Source: CALECP01 sp964389925 (lineage in GTDB: Bacteria; Chloroflexota; Anaerolineae; Promineifilales; Promineifilaceae). Taken from it: DNA of 64,000 nucleotides. The stretch is taken from contig CAYMGE010000009.1 in the NCBI GenBank assembly GCA_964389925.1, positions 36,440 through 100,439 on the forward strand, given 5' to 3'. The position numbers and the translations under genes are program-made. Shown here piece after piece: positions 8,581 to 17,089 of this stretch (position 1 is the first letter of the stretch; each line of letters opens with the position of its first letter). A model generated the notes under the pieces. The model searched no databases, was not told the DNA's origin, and saw only the letters and a program-made list of their open reading frames with translations.

Positions 8581-9591
8581 TTATCGTCGGATCAGTGGCA
8601 AGTGAATGATAAAGTGATCACGTGTTTGAAGGTCGGTACTGTAGTAGCGCATCTGCTCACAGGTCTCATACCATGGCACATCATCAAAGTTATAGTTGAA
8701 GACGATGAGGTTTTGTAACCATGGATAGTTAGCCTCAGCGTAATCAAATGCGCCAATGATGTTGCTGGCTTGTTTTTCGGCCGAAACAATTTGCCATTCA
8801 CGCCCCGCCCAGCTTGGATGTGATAAACATGCTTGTGGTGGTTCCAATAACCAACCGACCTCTGTTGCCCAGATTTGCTTATATCCCAACCCGCGCTCAA
8901 CGAGTACATCGTAAAACTTTTCAATTGTGCGGAAGCAGAACCCATTTGTACAGTCAGTATTTGGATTATTGGTCGTGATGTCAGGTGTTGCATCAAAATC
9001 GGCTCGAAAGCCCATTGGATGAAAACCAATTGCATCGGCGCAATGATGCCCCCCAGAGATAATAAATTCTGTCAGATATTCACGTTCATCTTGGGCGATT
9101 CCATTGTGTTTGAAATGTCCGTCAAAGGTGCCTTCTATACGTCCCGTTGGTGCGATACCTGCCGATATGACAAGTGCGCTGGGATCATACTCTTTGACAA
9201 CTTGATATGCTTCACAAAGGACATGGGCATATTGATAAGCGGCTGGCGGCTCTTTCCACTCTTCAATTATATTGGGTTCGTTGCCAATTTCATACGCATC
9301 GATATTATGACCATAATTGAGAATGATACCGCGCAACCGTCCTAACGTATTTGCACTGTCGTAATAGTAATCGTAGGCATCGACATCAAGTCGATACAGC
9401 ACGTTACTACTGTAACGAATGGCTGGCGGATCATACACTTTCATCCAACCATAGCCGAGAGAAACAATATCCTCTGTTGGGTGGGCAACAGAGATACCGC
9501 GATTTAGGGTAGATTGCGTTGGGTTTGATTCGGCCGAGACAATACCCAAACTAATAAATAGCAATCCTAACAAAAACAAAAACCGTCGCAT
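8581..9591 (-). CDS. Secreted glycoside hydrolase, clan GH-A-like
   Basis: This 336-residue protein begins with a signal peptide (MRRFLFLLGLLFISLGIVSA, cleavage near Ala20). The mature part looks like a TIM-barrel glycosidase. The IGNEPN motif supplies a probable acid/base Glu105, and WATEVGW near the end supplies a probable nucleophile Glu244, the strand-4 and strand-7 arrangement of clan GH-A (GH39/GH53-like). The substrate is unknown. The ATG at 9591 is chosen because AAGGAGA lies 7 nt upstream on the minus strand; the open frame extends 32 codons further without signal-peptide character. It would act outside the cytoplasmic membrane on polysaccharide. Confidence 0.7.
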   Translation of the reverse strand: MRRFLFLLGLLFISLGIVSAESNPTQSTLNRGISVAHPTEDIVSLGYGWMKVYDPPAIRYSSNVLYRLDVDAYDYYYDSANTLGRLRGIILNYGHNIDAYEIGNEPNIIEEWKEPPAAYQYAHVLCEAYQVVKEYDPSALVISAGIAPTGRIEGTFDGHFKHNGIAQDEREYLTEFIISGGHHCADAIGFHPMGFRADFDATPDITTNNPNTDCTNGFCFRTIEKFYDVLVERGLGYKQIWATEVGWLLEPPQACLSHPSWAGREWQIVSAEKQASNIIGAFDYAEANYPWLQNLIVFNYNFDDVPWYETCEQMRYYSTDLQTRDHFIIHLPLIRR

Positions 9592-9820
9592 TTTATATTC
9601 TCCTTCTTTTGTATAGATAGCGAATGTGCCATCATTGATTTGTATTAAGACGAGCATAATGAGAGAAAAGTTCCAATGAGGCGACATAATACCAAACTTT
9701 AGTGGAATTGGTGTATCAATTATTTCTGACTCTTACCGATTGTGAGGTGGTGTGTTGATTGTAATGATGCTACGATTTCTGTTTTGAATCGAGGTTTACT
9801 ATTTTCTGAAGGTGTTATCT

Positions 9821-10363
9821 ATGTCAAGTTCCGAGAAGATGTCCCTCTACCATTATCTATTTGATAAGGCATATCCACTGATTCGTTTCACTTATGAGAC
9901 GGTTCGGCGACAGGATTGGTTTACGCAGGTTTCGGCCGATTTGTGGATAGGGGGTGCGCCAACGTATCCGCGTGATTATGAATTTTTACGCCAGAATGGG
10001 GTGAAAGCAGTTCTGGATATGCGTTGGGAGCGTTCGGCCGATCTCGCCTTCTACAAGACCCACGACATCAACTATAAAAAGGTTAAAGTGTTTGATGTCG
10101 GTGTGCCAACGCTAAAACAGACAGATGAGGCCGTCACATTTGTGCGTGAAAATGTCGAGGCAGGTCGCCCTGTATTGATACATTGCGCGAAAGGCCGCGG
10201 CCGATCAGGTGTGATTTTGATGGCCTATTTGATGCGTTACGAAGGGATGACCTTTGAGGCAGCGCGAGAGTGGGTAAAAGGGAAGCGCAGTTTGCTGAAG
10301 CAAGAGAAACGGCATAAAAAGACGGCCGAAGAATGGTTAGCAACGCAAACTGCCGACATTTAA
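9821..10363 (+). CDS. Dual-specificity protein phosphatase-like protein
   Basis: This 180-residue cytosolic protein has the catalytic loop HCAKGRGRSG (Cys122, Arg128), the CX5R signature of cysteine phosphatases, and a candidate general acid Asp92 in FDVGVPT. WIGGAPTYPRDYEFLRQNGVKAVLDMR is typical of the dual-specificity/PTPMT1-like branch. The substrate may be a phosphoprotein or a phospholipid headgroup such as phosphatidylglycerophosphate; sequence alone does not decide. The ATG at 9821 follows GAAGGTG, a fair Shine-Dalgarno; a GTG nine bases earlier is less likely. It stands alone between two divergent or convergent secreted-enzyme genes. Confidence 0.8.
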   Translation: MSSSEKMSLYHYLFDKAYPLIRFTYETVRRQDWFTQVSADLWIGGAPTYPRDYEFLRQNGVKAVLDMRWERSADLAFYKTHDINYKKVKVFDVGVPTLKQTDEAVTFVRENVEAGRPVLIHCAKGRGRSGVILMAYLMRYEGMTFEAAREWVKGKRSLLKQEKRHKKTAEEWLATQTADI

Positions 10364-10385
10364 GTAGTAGAAATTATGCGACAAA

Positions 10386-10428
10386 GGTATTCGGTGCTGA
10401 CCTGTGGTAGAGCAAACGACCGAATACC
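10386..10428. terminator. Hairpin between convergent genes
   Basis: A 10-bp inverted repeat GGTATTCGGT/ACCGAATACC (10386-10395 with 10419-10428) with a 23-nt loop lies between the phosphatase and the M14 peptidase, which converge here. No T-run follows on either strand. Confidence 0.4.
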
Positions 10429-10445
10429 AACTTACTGAATACCAA

Positions 10446-13400
10446 TTATGGCTCGGTGCAGATTTCGAGGCTCCAGCCGTTGAGTGTGCCGGCATCGGCC
10501 GATGTATACGCATCCACCACGGTCAGCGTCCACGTTCCATTCCCATTTCCACCGCCAAAATCACTGAGTGACCCATTTGGCGAAAATGTGCCGTTAATTG
10601 CTGGCGACCCTGCCGCACATTGCGATTCGACGGCTGCGGCCGCTTCATCATCTAGCGTCGCCAAGATGTCATCATTGCTGCATCCCCACGTGCTGCCCGG
10701 AATGCCCGGTCGGTCGATGAGCGTAACACTTGTGCCATCATGTGCAAGCGTGAATGTCAAGTCGCCCGACCATGCGTGATCCATATCGACGCTGACATTG
10801 ACATCGCTAATCGTGCTGCTGCCGTTGACTAAGAGTGCCGAGCTAATCGAGGCTGTCCCATTGGGCAAGCTAATTGGTGTATCACTGCTGCTGATTGTTT
10901 GACATCCCGCAGGCGGAGGTGTGGCAGTTGGTGGCAGCGGCGTGCTGGTCGGCGGTGGTGTGTTTGTGGGCGGCGGCGTGCCATCACTGATGGTGCAGAT
11001 TTCGAGGCTCCAGTCGTTGAGCGTGCCGGCATCGGCCGACGTATACGCATCTGCCACATTCAACGTCCATGTCCCATCTTCACTAACACCGTCAAATGCC
11101 GCGAGCGCATTAGTTGGCTGGAATGATCCGTTAATCGTTGGTGTGCTGCCGGCGCATTGTCCTTCAATAGAAGTCGCCGCCTCATCGTCCAGCGTCGCTA
11201 AGATATTATCGCCACTGCATCCCCACTGGCTGGCTGGTACGCCCGGCCGATCAACAATGACGACATCCGTCCCATTATGCGACAGGCTAAATGACAAATC
11301 CCCAACCCAAACGTGTGACATATCGACATTCACATTGACATCTTGAATGATGCCACCGCTGTTGATGCTGAGGCTTGAGTTGACAGAAGACGTACCGTTT
11401 GGCAATGCCACTGGCACGTTGCTGCTGTTATGCGTTGTGCAGGTGACGGATGCTGGTGTCGTTGGGGTTGGCGGTAGGGGTGTGTTTGTCGCTGTTGGAG
11501 GAGGTGGTGTATTCGTAGCAGTAGGTGGCAACGGTGTGTTTGTGGCTGTCGGCGTGTTGGTTGGCTGTGGGGTCGTTGTTGTCACAGGTGTTGCAGTATT
11601 TACAGGCGTATTCGTTGGCGTTGGAGATGCTCCAACCAATGCGGTCACAAGGACATCATCAACCGCTGCCTCAACCAAGCTACCGCCGCCGTTATCGGCC
11701 GCATCAATCAACAAGTAGACCGTCTCTCCCGCAAAACTCGAAATATCGACCGTCGTTTGCGCCCAGTTTGCGGGTCGAGCTGCACCATTACCCGTTTCGT
11801 TCAATACGGTCTGCGTCGTATTACCGACAACGCGCACGCGCAGGTAATCGTTTGCATCAGCGTTGTCGAGATGACCCAAATAGCTCCAGAATGAGAGCGA
11901 CGCATCCGTTGCGCCTGCTGGAATCGTGATATTTGGTGAACGAATAGAGGTCACGCCGTTATCAATGTCATTTGTCCCCGCGCTACTGCCAGCTGTTCCC
12001 TCCGTGATAAGCGCGTTGCTACCGCTAACCGTCGCATCAAGCTGTAAGCTAACGCCGCTGGATGCAGTTGATTCAGGATTCGCACGCTCCCATTGCCCCG
12101 TCGTGGCGGTGTCGCTGCCCGTTGGATCAGTTGTCCAGCCTTGGTCGGTTTCAAAATTATCGTTGAAAAGCGTTGTGGGTGGATTGTCGGTCAGTTCGAG
12201 GAAAACGGCCGAAACAACGCCCCAATTGCCTAAGCTATCCTGACCGCGCACATAAATTGTGTGCTTGCCGAGTGGGAGATTTGTTGTGTCAATCGTTGAT
12301 GTGGCGATTTCATTGCCTGCGTTGAATGAACCATCAGAAGCTGTCATAGGAACAGCGGTTGCGCCAGATTCCCATGGAGGAGTGTTGAAATAGTATTCGG
12401 CCGCCACCACCGTCTGTGTCGCTTCTGTACCATTATTGGCATTAAAGCGCGTATCATCCAGCGTCGCGCTCAACTGTACGCTTGTTCCCGGCGCAACGAT
12501 GGCATTGTCAAGTACAACGCCATACGCCTCTGGCCCTGCGGGCAGCATGTAGGGCGCACGCGCCAGCTTCGCCGCATAGACCATCATATCGAGATTGGTC
12601 GGATAGATCGAGCTTTCAAACGTCGCACAATCTTGGAAAAATGCAGTGCCAAGCTCAACTGTGAAGGCTGCCATGCCCAGCTCGCCATAGGCAAAATCTT
12701 TGCCCGATCCATCTGTTGGGTACAGTTGATCGGCGCGTTGGTTGGTGTGGTTGTTGAAGAAGGCTAGTTTTCGGCCGAGTGTGATAAATTCGGCATTATT
12801 CGCCGTGTTGTTCGTGCCATCGCTCCATGGGTAGAGCATCAACTCGCCAAAGCTGTGCAGATCAAAGAAGATGTTTGGGGCATCGACCGCGACAGGCGCA
12901 TTGAGGGCAGCATCACGATGATCGGGGAAGTTGTTCAACAGATAGTTTTCAATCGCCTGTGTTTCTGGCTCAGACGCGCCACTCGTGCCGCGATACGTTG
13001 CGCTACACGTATTACTCGAGGAACAGCTTTCATTGTTGCAAGCACCCCAATTGAAGGAATAGTTGCGATTGAGGTCGATCCCGCCGTGTGTTGAGCTACT
13101 TTGGTAATAAGTGTCGCCTCCGCACGCATTCACGTTCGCCGTTTTGCGATGTAGTAGGCCACCTTCTGCGACTTTTCGGCCGTCCGGATTGCCAAGCAGC
13201 AGCAGATGTAGCTCGTGATGATCGACAATCCACGTGATGTCTGGGTCAATCCCATAGTTGGATAAAATGTGTTCAGCAAAGCGTGTATTCAACTCGGCCG
13301 GTGTATATTCACGCGAATGAACGGCACTTTGAGCAAAAAGCGCGGGCTTATCGCCCGTAATTGCCGAATTCGTGATCTTCAACACCATGATGTCATAGCC

Positions 13401-13952
13401 GCCAGACCCATCTGCCTTGCGCCATGAGTCGCCGATGTCTATCCACGTTGCCAGCGTTGGATAGGTCGCGGCAAGTAGTTCGCCTGTCGCATAAGTCTCC
13501 TCAACGGTACGATAACAAGCGTAGCCGGGAATGGTGCGTGACTCATCTGCAAGAGCTAGCTGCATCTGTTCTGTCTGCTCACGGTCAACTTGCAAACGGA
13601 AGCCGGCCGCTTCAAGTTCAGCGCGTTCTTGCGCGGTTGTGATGACGCTAGCGTAACGATCCTCCTTATTCAAACCCGATTCATGCAGATCGGTGTATTG
13701 TGCCAAAACAGTGAGTTGGGAATCGTCGCTATAGTAGGCGATGACGACCTGTTGATCTGGCTCATCTACGCTACTCTCTCCTGAACGCTTTACGACTGGA
13801 AGAAACTGGTCTTCTGCACGCTCTGCGCGTGTGGCTTGGTCATCATCGGCCGTTGAGCGACCAACCCAAACAATTGTGCCGAGCGCGACAAACAATAAAA
13901 TGACAAAGAACACGGGAAGTGATGTTGCTTTTTTTGCCCAAGATATTTTCAT
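10446..13952 (-). CDS. Secreted M14 zinc carboxypeptidase with two C-terminal P-domains
   Basis: This 1168-residue protein has an N-terminal signal/anchor (SLPVFFVILLFVALGTIVWVG). The M14 catalytic domain follows a propeptide-like stretch. The zinc ligands are HSREYTPAE (His and Glu) and FFDLHSFGE (His); NPDGRKVAE and GIDLNRNYSFNWG line the substrate site, and TVELGTAFF carries the catalytic Glu. A beta-sandwich region, a long Thr-Pro-rich linker (PTNTPTATNTP-like) and two P/Homo-B domains come next; these domains accompany secreted proteases and end in WSLEIC. AGGAG lies 6 nt before the ATG at 13952; the ATG two codons earlier directly abuts it. The product would digest peptides outside the cell. 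Confidence 0.88.
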   Translation of the reverse strand: MKISWAKKATSLPVFFVILLFVALGTIVWVGRSTADDDQATRAERAEDQFLPVVKRSGESSVDEPDQQVVIAYYSDDSQLTVLAQYTDLHESGLNKEDRYASVITTAQERAELEAAGFRLQVDREQTEQMQLALADESRTIPGYACYRTVEETYATGELLAATYPTLATWIDIGDSWRKADGSGGYDIMVLKITNSAITGDKPALFAQSAVHSREYTPAELNTRFAEHILSNYGIDPDITWIVDHHELHLLLLGNPDGRKVAEGGLLHRKTANVNACGGDTYYQSSSTHGGIDLNRNYSFNWGACNNESCSSSNTCSATYRGTSGASEPETQAIENYLLNNFPDHRDAALNAPVAVDAPNIFFDLHSFGELMLYPWSDGTNNTANNAEFITLGRKLAFFNNHTNQRADQLYPTDGSGKDFAYGELGMAAFTVELGTAFFQDCATFESSIYPTNLDMMVYAAKLARAPYMLPAGPEAYGVVLDNAIVAPGTSVQLSATLDDTRFNANNGTEATQTVVAAEYYFNTPPWESGATAVPMTASDGSFNAGNEIATSTIDTTNLPLGKHTIYVRGQDSLGNWGVVSAVFLELTDNPPTTLFNDNFETDQGWTTDPTGSDTATTGQWERANPESTASSGVSLQLDATVSGSNALITEGTAGSSAGTNDIDNGVTSIRSPNITIPAGATDASLSFWSYLGHLDNADANDYLRVRVVGNTTQTVLNETGNGAARPANWAQTTVDISSFAGETVYLLIDAADNGGGSLVEAAVDDVLVTALVGASPTPTNTPVNTATPVTTTTPQPTNTPTATNTPLPPTATNTPPPPTATNTPLPPTPTTPASVTCTTHNSSNVPVALPNGTSSVNSSLSINSGGIIQDVNVNVDMSHVWVGDLSFSLSHNGTDVVIVDRPGVPASQWGCSGDNILATLDDEAATSIEGQCAGSTPTINGSFQPTNALAAFDGVSEDGTWTLNVADAYTSADAGTLNDWSLEICTISDGTPPPTNTPPPTSTPLPPTATPPPAGCQTISSSDTPISLPNGTASISSALLVNGSSTISDVNVSVDMDHAWSGDLTFTLAHDGTSVTLIDRPGIPGSTWGCSNDDILATLDDEAAAAVESQCAAGSPAINGTFSPNGSLSDFGGGNGNGTWTLTVVDAYTSADAGTLNGWSLEICTEP
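10449..11440 (-). repeat. Tandem duplicated P-domain coding repeat
   Basis: Two stretches, about 10449-10893 and 10992-11440, encode nearly the same domain of about 145 residues. Shared blocks are VNVDMSHVWVGDL versus VSVDMDHAWSGDL, then DRPG(V/I)P, WGCS, DDILATLDDEAA, and ADAYTSADAGTLN versus VDAYTSADAGTLN. A Pro/Thr linker separates them. The similarity at base level indicates a rather recent internal duplication. Confidence 0.8.
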
Positions 13953-14130
13953 AAGCATCTCCTAAAGTTGTCAAATACTGTAGTGGATGCTTGGATGAGG
14001 CGATTTGGCATATGCCCATGACTCTGCCCCATTCATTTTTCGTGGAAGTGCTACCAATACAGTTAGATGCACTTTAGCTAAATTTTCACCCTTCTAAAAT
14101 AGTGTATTAGTACCGTTATTTTGTGGGCTT

Positions 14131-14146
14131 GTGGGTATGCTACAAT
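14131..14146 (+). promoter_or_regulatory. Extended -10 promoter upstream of mtaB
   Basis: TATGCTACAAT (14136-14146) is an extended -10 element with TG at 14138-14139. No good -35 is present at 17 bp. The same 11-mer occurs on the minus strand in front of the response regulator at 16373. The leader to the mtaB ATG would be about 80 nt and contains an imperfect hairpin (14198-14221) ending 10 nt before the start codon. Confidence 0.45.
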
Positions 14147-14231
14147 GTGAGGGAGAGGTGCATCAAATTTTGGTTACTGAATTTGAATTGGCGTGTATGG
14201 CACGCGATTACTTGTGTGCCACAATTGAACG

Positions 14232-15509
14232 ATGAAGATATTTCTGGATAGTATTGGCTGTCGCTTAAACCAGAGCGAAATTGAGACAATGGCGCGGCAA
14301 TTAGTTGCGGCGGGGCATGAGGTGGTGGGGAGATCGGCCGATGCCGACCACATCATTCTCAACACATGCGCCGTCACTAAAGAGGCAACCCGCGAGACGC
14401 GCCGCAAAGTACGCCGCTTTGCACGTAGCAACGAAGCGGTTGAAATCAGCGTCACGGGCTGTCACGCGACACTTTCACCTGATGCAATAGCCGTTTTGCC
14501 GAATGTGCGTGATGTTGTCTTAAATAAAGACAAAACAACTCTTACACAGCGCATCGACCCCCAAGTAAGTTTAGCGTTGCCAATGTTCGATCAAGAACCG
14601 ATTATCCGTGATTTTCAGGCGGGAAGTTTTGGCAACACACGAGCGTTTATCAAGGTGCAAGATGGTTGCAAAAACAAATGCACGTTTTGCATTACAACGG
14701 TCGCACGTGGTGATGGTGTTAGTCGGCATATTGCAGATGTCGTCACTGAGATTCAGATGTTAGCAAGTGCAGGGTATCAAGAAGCGGTGCTGACCGGCGT
14801 GCATCTGGGCAGCTATGGCCATGACTTTGGCAATATGGTGGGGTTGCGCGATCTAGTGCGTATGATCTTGCAACACACGGATATACCCCGTCTACGCCTG
14901 TCATCCTTAGAGCCATGGGAGATTGCGCCAGACTTTTTTACGCTCTGGGACAATCCGCGTTTATTGCCACATTTACATTTGCCGTTGCAAGCAGGAAGCG
15001 ACAAGACATTGCGAAAAATGGCGCGGAAGACCTCACAGAAAGATTTCAGCGAATTGGTACGTGAGGCGCGGGCAGCGATTCCCAATTTGAACGTGACAAC
15101 GGATGTGATTTGTGGTTTTCCGGGTGAGACGGAGGACGAATTTGAGGTGAGTTTGCAATTTGTGGAGAAGGTTGGCTTCGGCCGCCTACACGTCTTCACC
15201 TACAGCCCACGCCCCAACACGGCCGCTGCCAAAATGCCCGGTCAACTTCCCAACACAGTGAAAAAGGCTCGCACCCGCCGCATGATTGCGTTGAGCGACA
15301 AAATGGCTTTAGACTTTAACCAAAAGTTGGTTGGGCAAGAAACGAACGTTCTCTGGGAGGCGGTTGCTGGGGCAGATGAAAATGGGGTCAAGTGGCAGGG
15401 GTACACCGATAACTATGTGCGGGCATTTGGCTATGGGGATGATTTGTTGAATCGGGTGGAGCGGGTGAGTATTGGGGCAGGATCGGCCGACTTTGTAACC
15501 ACGCTCTAA
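14232..15509 (+). CDS. mtaB: MtaB-type tRNA (t6A37) methylthiotransferase
   Basis: This 425-residue protein belongs to the MiaB/RimO methylthiotransferase class. The N-terminal UPF0004 domain has three cluster cysteines (IGCRLNQSE, NTCAVT, VTGCHA), and the radical SAM domain has CKNKCTFC. GCRLNQSE at the start and the absence of a RimO-type ending fit the MtaB (YqeV) branch, which makes ms2t6A at position 37 of ANN-decoding tRNAs. DVICGFPGETEDEFE is the conserved SAM-domain block. It is monocistronic and nearly abuts the convergent methyltransferase gene (5 bp). Confidence 0.88.
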   Translation: MKIFLDSIGCRLNQSEIETMARQLVAAGHEVVGRSADADHIILNTCAVTKEATRETRRKVRRFARSNEAVEISVTGCHATLSPDAIAVLPNVRDVVLNKDKTTLTQRIDPQVSLALPMFDQEPIIRDFQAGSFGNTRAFIKVQDGCKNKCTFCITTVARGDGVSRHIADVVTEIQMLASAGYQEAVLTGVHLGSYGHDFGNMVGLRDLVRMILQHTDIPRLRLSSLEPWEIAPDFFTLWDNPRLLPHLHLPLQAGSDKTLRKMARKTSQKDFSELVREARAAIPNLNVTTDVICGFPGETEDEFEVSLQFVEKVGFGRLHVFTYSPRPNTAAAKMPGQLPNTVKKARTRRMIALSDKMALDFNQKLVGQETNVLWEAVAGADENGVKWQGYTDNYVRAFGYGDDLLNRVERVSIGAGSADFVTTL

Positions 15510-15514
15510 AATCG

Positions 15515-16351
15515 CTACTTTCGTGCCAGTACACCGAAGGCGCGTGGCTGTCGCGTGATGTGAGAAAAGCCAACGCTCGTGAGTCGTTCGATGACACCAC
15601 GTGTGATGTTGCGACCACTTCGACTGTTGGGATCACCGATGTAGTGGAAAAGGCGACCGTTGGAAATCAGGATGCGATAGAGATGGGCGTAGAATTCGGC
15701 CGAATACAATTCCCCAGCCAACGCAAACGTTGGCGGATCATGTACAATTCCCTCAAATTGACCATCTTCCAGCGCAGAAACAATGTCGAACGAATTGCCG
15801 ATCTTTTGTTCAATTCTTTGGTCAACAAACAACGCTTGTGACCATGGATTATCACGACAAATCTCCTGTGCCGCAGGATCAAGTTCAATTGTCACGACTG
15901 ACGAAGCTGTTTTTGCCATTTCGATTGCGGTATAGCCAAGACCCGTGCAGGTATCTAAGACTGCTCCCGAAACTGACCCCAGCGCACGTACCTTTTCGAG
16001 CGTATCAGCGTGTGGGTCGGTATTTTTGATACGGTGCATCGGGAAACCTGCAACGAGCATCGTGGGTGCGTTGGCTGTGGGAAAGAGGCTGTAGGCGCGG
16101 CTGGTGAAATCAGAGAATGCCGTGATTTTATAGGCTTCGTTATCTTCGATGACAAAGCAGTTGTTTTCGTTTTTGCTGATCTTTTTGAGGGTTTTCCACG
16201 AAACGGTTTGGTCTTTGATATGGAGGCCATCGGCCGAAACAGTCGCCGTCGTTGTTGTGCGGTTGAGATCGGTCGAAATCTCAACGTCAGAAGGCCATTT
16301 GCACCGTGAGTTTAGAATTGGATTGACTTGATAATGGGAAAGAACAATCAT
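15515..16351 (-). CDS. Predicted SAM-dependent methyltransferase, archaeal COG2521-like
   Basis: This 278-residue protein has an N-terminal domain of about 120 residues ending in FPMHRIKNTDPHADTLEKVRALG. A Rossmann methyltransferase follows, with motif I VLDTCTGLGYTAIEMA, motif II VVTIELDP and the DPPT-type catalytic motif HDPPTFALAGELYS. From memory this layout, including PTMLVAGFPMHRIK and RLFHYIGDPNS, matches the 'predicted archaeal methyltransferase' family COG2521. Its substrate is not known to me; a DPP(T/Y) motif often goes with N-methylation of bases or amino groups. It lies 21 bp downstream of an OmpR-type regulator gene on the same strand and may be co-transcribed. Confidence 0.7.
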   Translation of the reverse strand: MIVLSHYQVNPILNSRCKWPSDVEISTDLNRTTTTATVSADGLHIKDQTVSWKTLKKISKNENNCFVIEDNEAYKITAFSDFTSRAYSLFPTANAPTMLVAGFPMHRIKNTDPHADTLEKVRALGSVSGAVLDTCTGLGYTAIEMAKTASSVVTIELDPAAQEICRDNPWSQALFVDQRIEQKIGNSFDIVSALEDGQFEGIVHDPPTFALAGELYSAEFYAHLYRILISNGRLFHYIGDPNSRSGRNITRGVIERLTSVGFSHITRQPRAFGVLARK

Positions 16352-16372
16352 ATATGGTCAGAATTAACCGCG

Positions 16373-17050
16373 TCAAGCGACCAGTTTATATCCCTTTCCC
16401 CACACCGTCTCGATCACAACGTCACTCTCCGACAGCTTGTCGCGCAGATGCGCCACATGTACATCCACCGTGCGCGTTTGTCCATAATAATCATACCCCC
16501 AGACCAAATCGAGCAGTTGGTCACGGCTCAAAACGCGATTTGCATTGTCGATCAATGTCAAGAGCAGATCAAACTCTTTGGCACGCAATTCAACCAACTT
16601 GCCACTGACGCGGGTGGTTCGAGCGGCCGGATTCATGATGAGGTTGCCAACTTCGCGGGGGGAATCGGGGGTGGGTGTGTCGGCCGAACTCCGTCGCAAA
16701 ACCGCCTTCACCTGCGCCACCAACACACGCGGATTAAACGGCTTTGTCATGTAATCATCCGCGCCAATTTCTAGCCCGATAATTTGATCGATGTCATCAT
16801 CGCGTGCCGTCAACATAATCACGGGCAAATCTCCCTCTGCCCGCACCTGTTTCAATACTTCAAATCCATCGATCTTAGGCAACATCACGTCCAATACCAT
16901 CAAACTTGGCTGTAATGCTCGCGCCTTCGCCACCGCCTCCAACCCATCGGCTGCCGTTTCAACATTGTAGCCTTCTCTCTGTAAATACAACTTTGTCAAC
17001 TCACGGATATTCTTTTCGTCGTCTACGACTAAAATTGTTTCTTTTGGCAT
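16373..17050 (-). CDS. OmpR/PhoB-family response regulator, orphan
   Basis: This 225-residue protein has a receiver domain with phosphoacceptor Asp54 (LMVLDVMLPK), the acidic pair VDDE at 9-12 and the Lys of MTKPF. A C-terminal winged helix follows with LRAKEFDLLLTLIDNANRVLSRDQLLDLVWGYDYYGQTRTVDVHVAHLRDKL, the OmpR/PhoB recognition pattern. No histidine kinase is adjacent. An extended -10 TATGCTACAAT ends 9 nt before the ATG at 17050, so the transcript may be leaderless. Confidence 0.93.
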   Translation of the reverse strand: MPKETILVVDDEKNIRELTKLYLQREGYNVETAADGLEAVAKARALQPSLMVLDVMLPKIDGFEVLKQVRAEGDLPVIMLTARDDDIDQIIGLEIGADDYMTKPFNPRVLVAQVKAVLRRSSADTPTPDSPREVGNLIMNPAARTTRVSGKLVELRAKEFDLLLTLIDNANRVLSRDQLLDLVWGYDYYGQTRTVDVHVAHLRDKLSESDVVIETVWGKGYKLVA

Positions 17051-17059
17051 TGTGCAGCG

Positions 17060-17070
17060 ATTGTAGCATA
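17060..17070 (-). promoter_or_regulatory. Extended -10 promoter of the orphan response regulator
   Basis: TATGCTACAAT on the minus strand ends 9 nt before the start codon at 17050. No -35 match is seen at 17 bp. The predicted leader of 2-3 nt implies leaderless translation. Confidence 0.45.
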
Positions 17071-17089
17071 AATTAATCTCGTGAATAGC

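Noticed and set aside
11450..11640. Thr/Pro-coding repeat tract as a CRISPR-like or minisatellite array
   Set aside because: The repeats are codon-level (TPT/PTNTP) and continuous with the M14 reading frame; there are no constant repeats with unique spacers.
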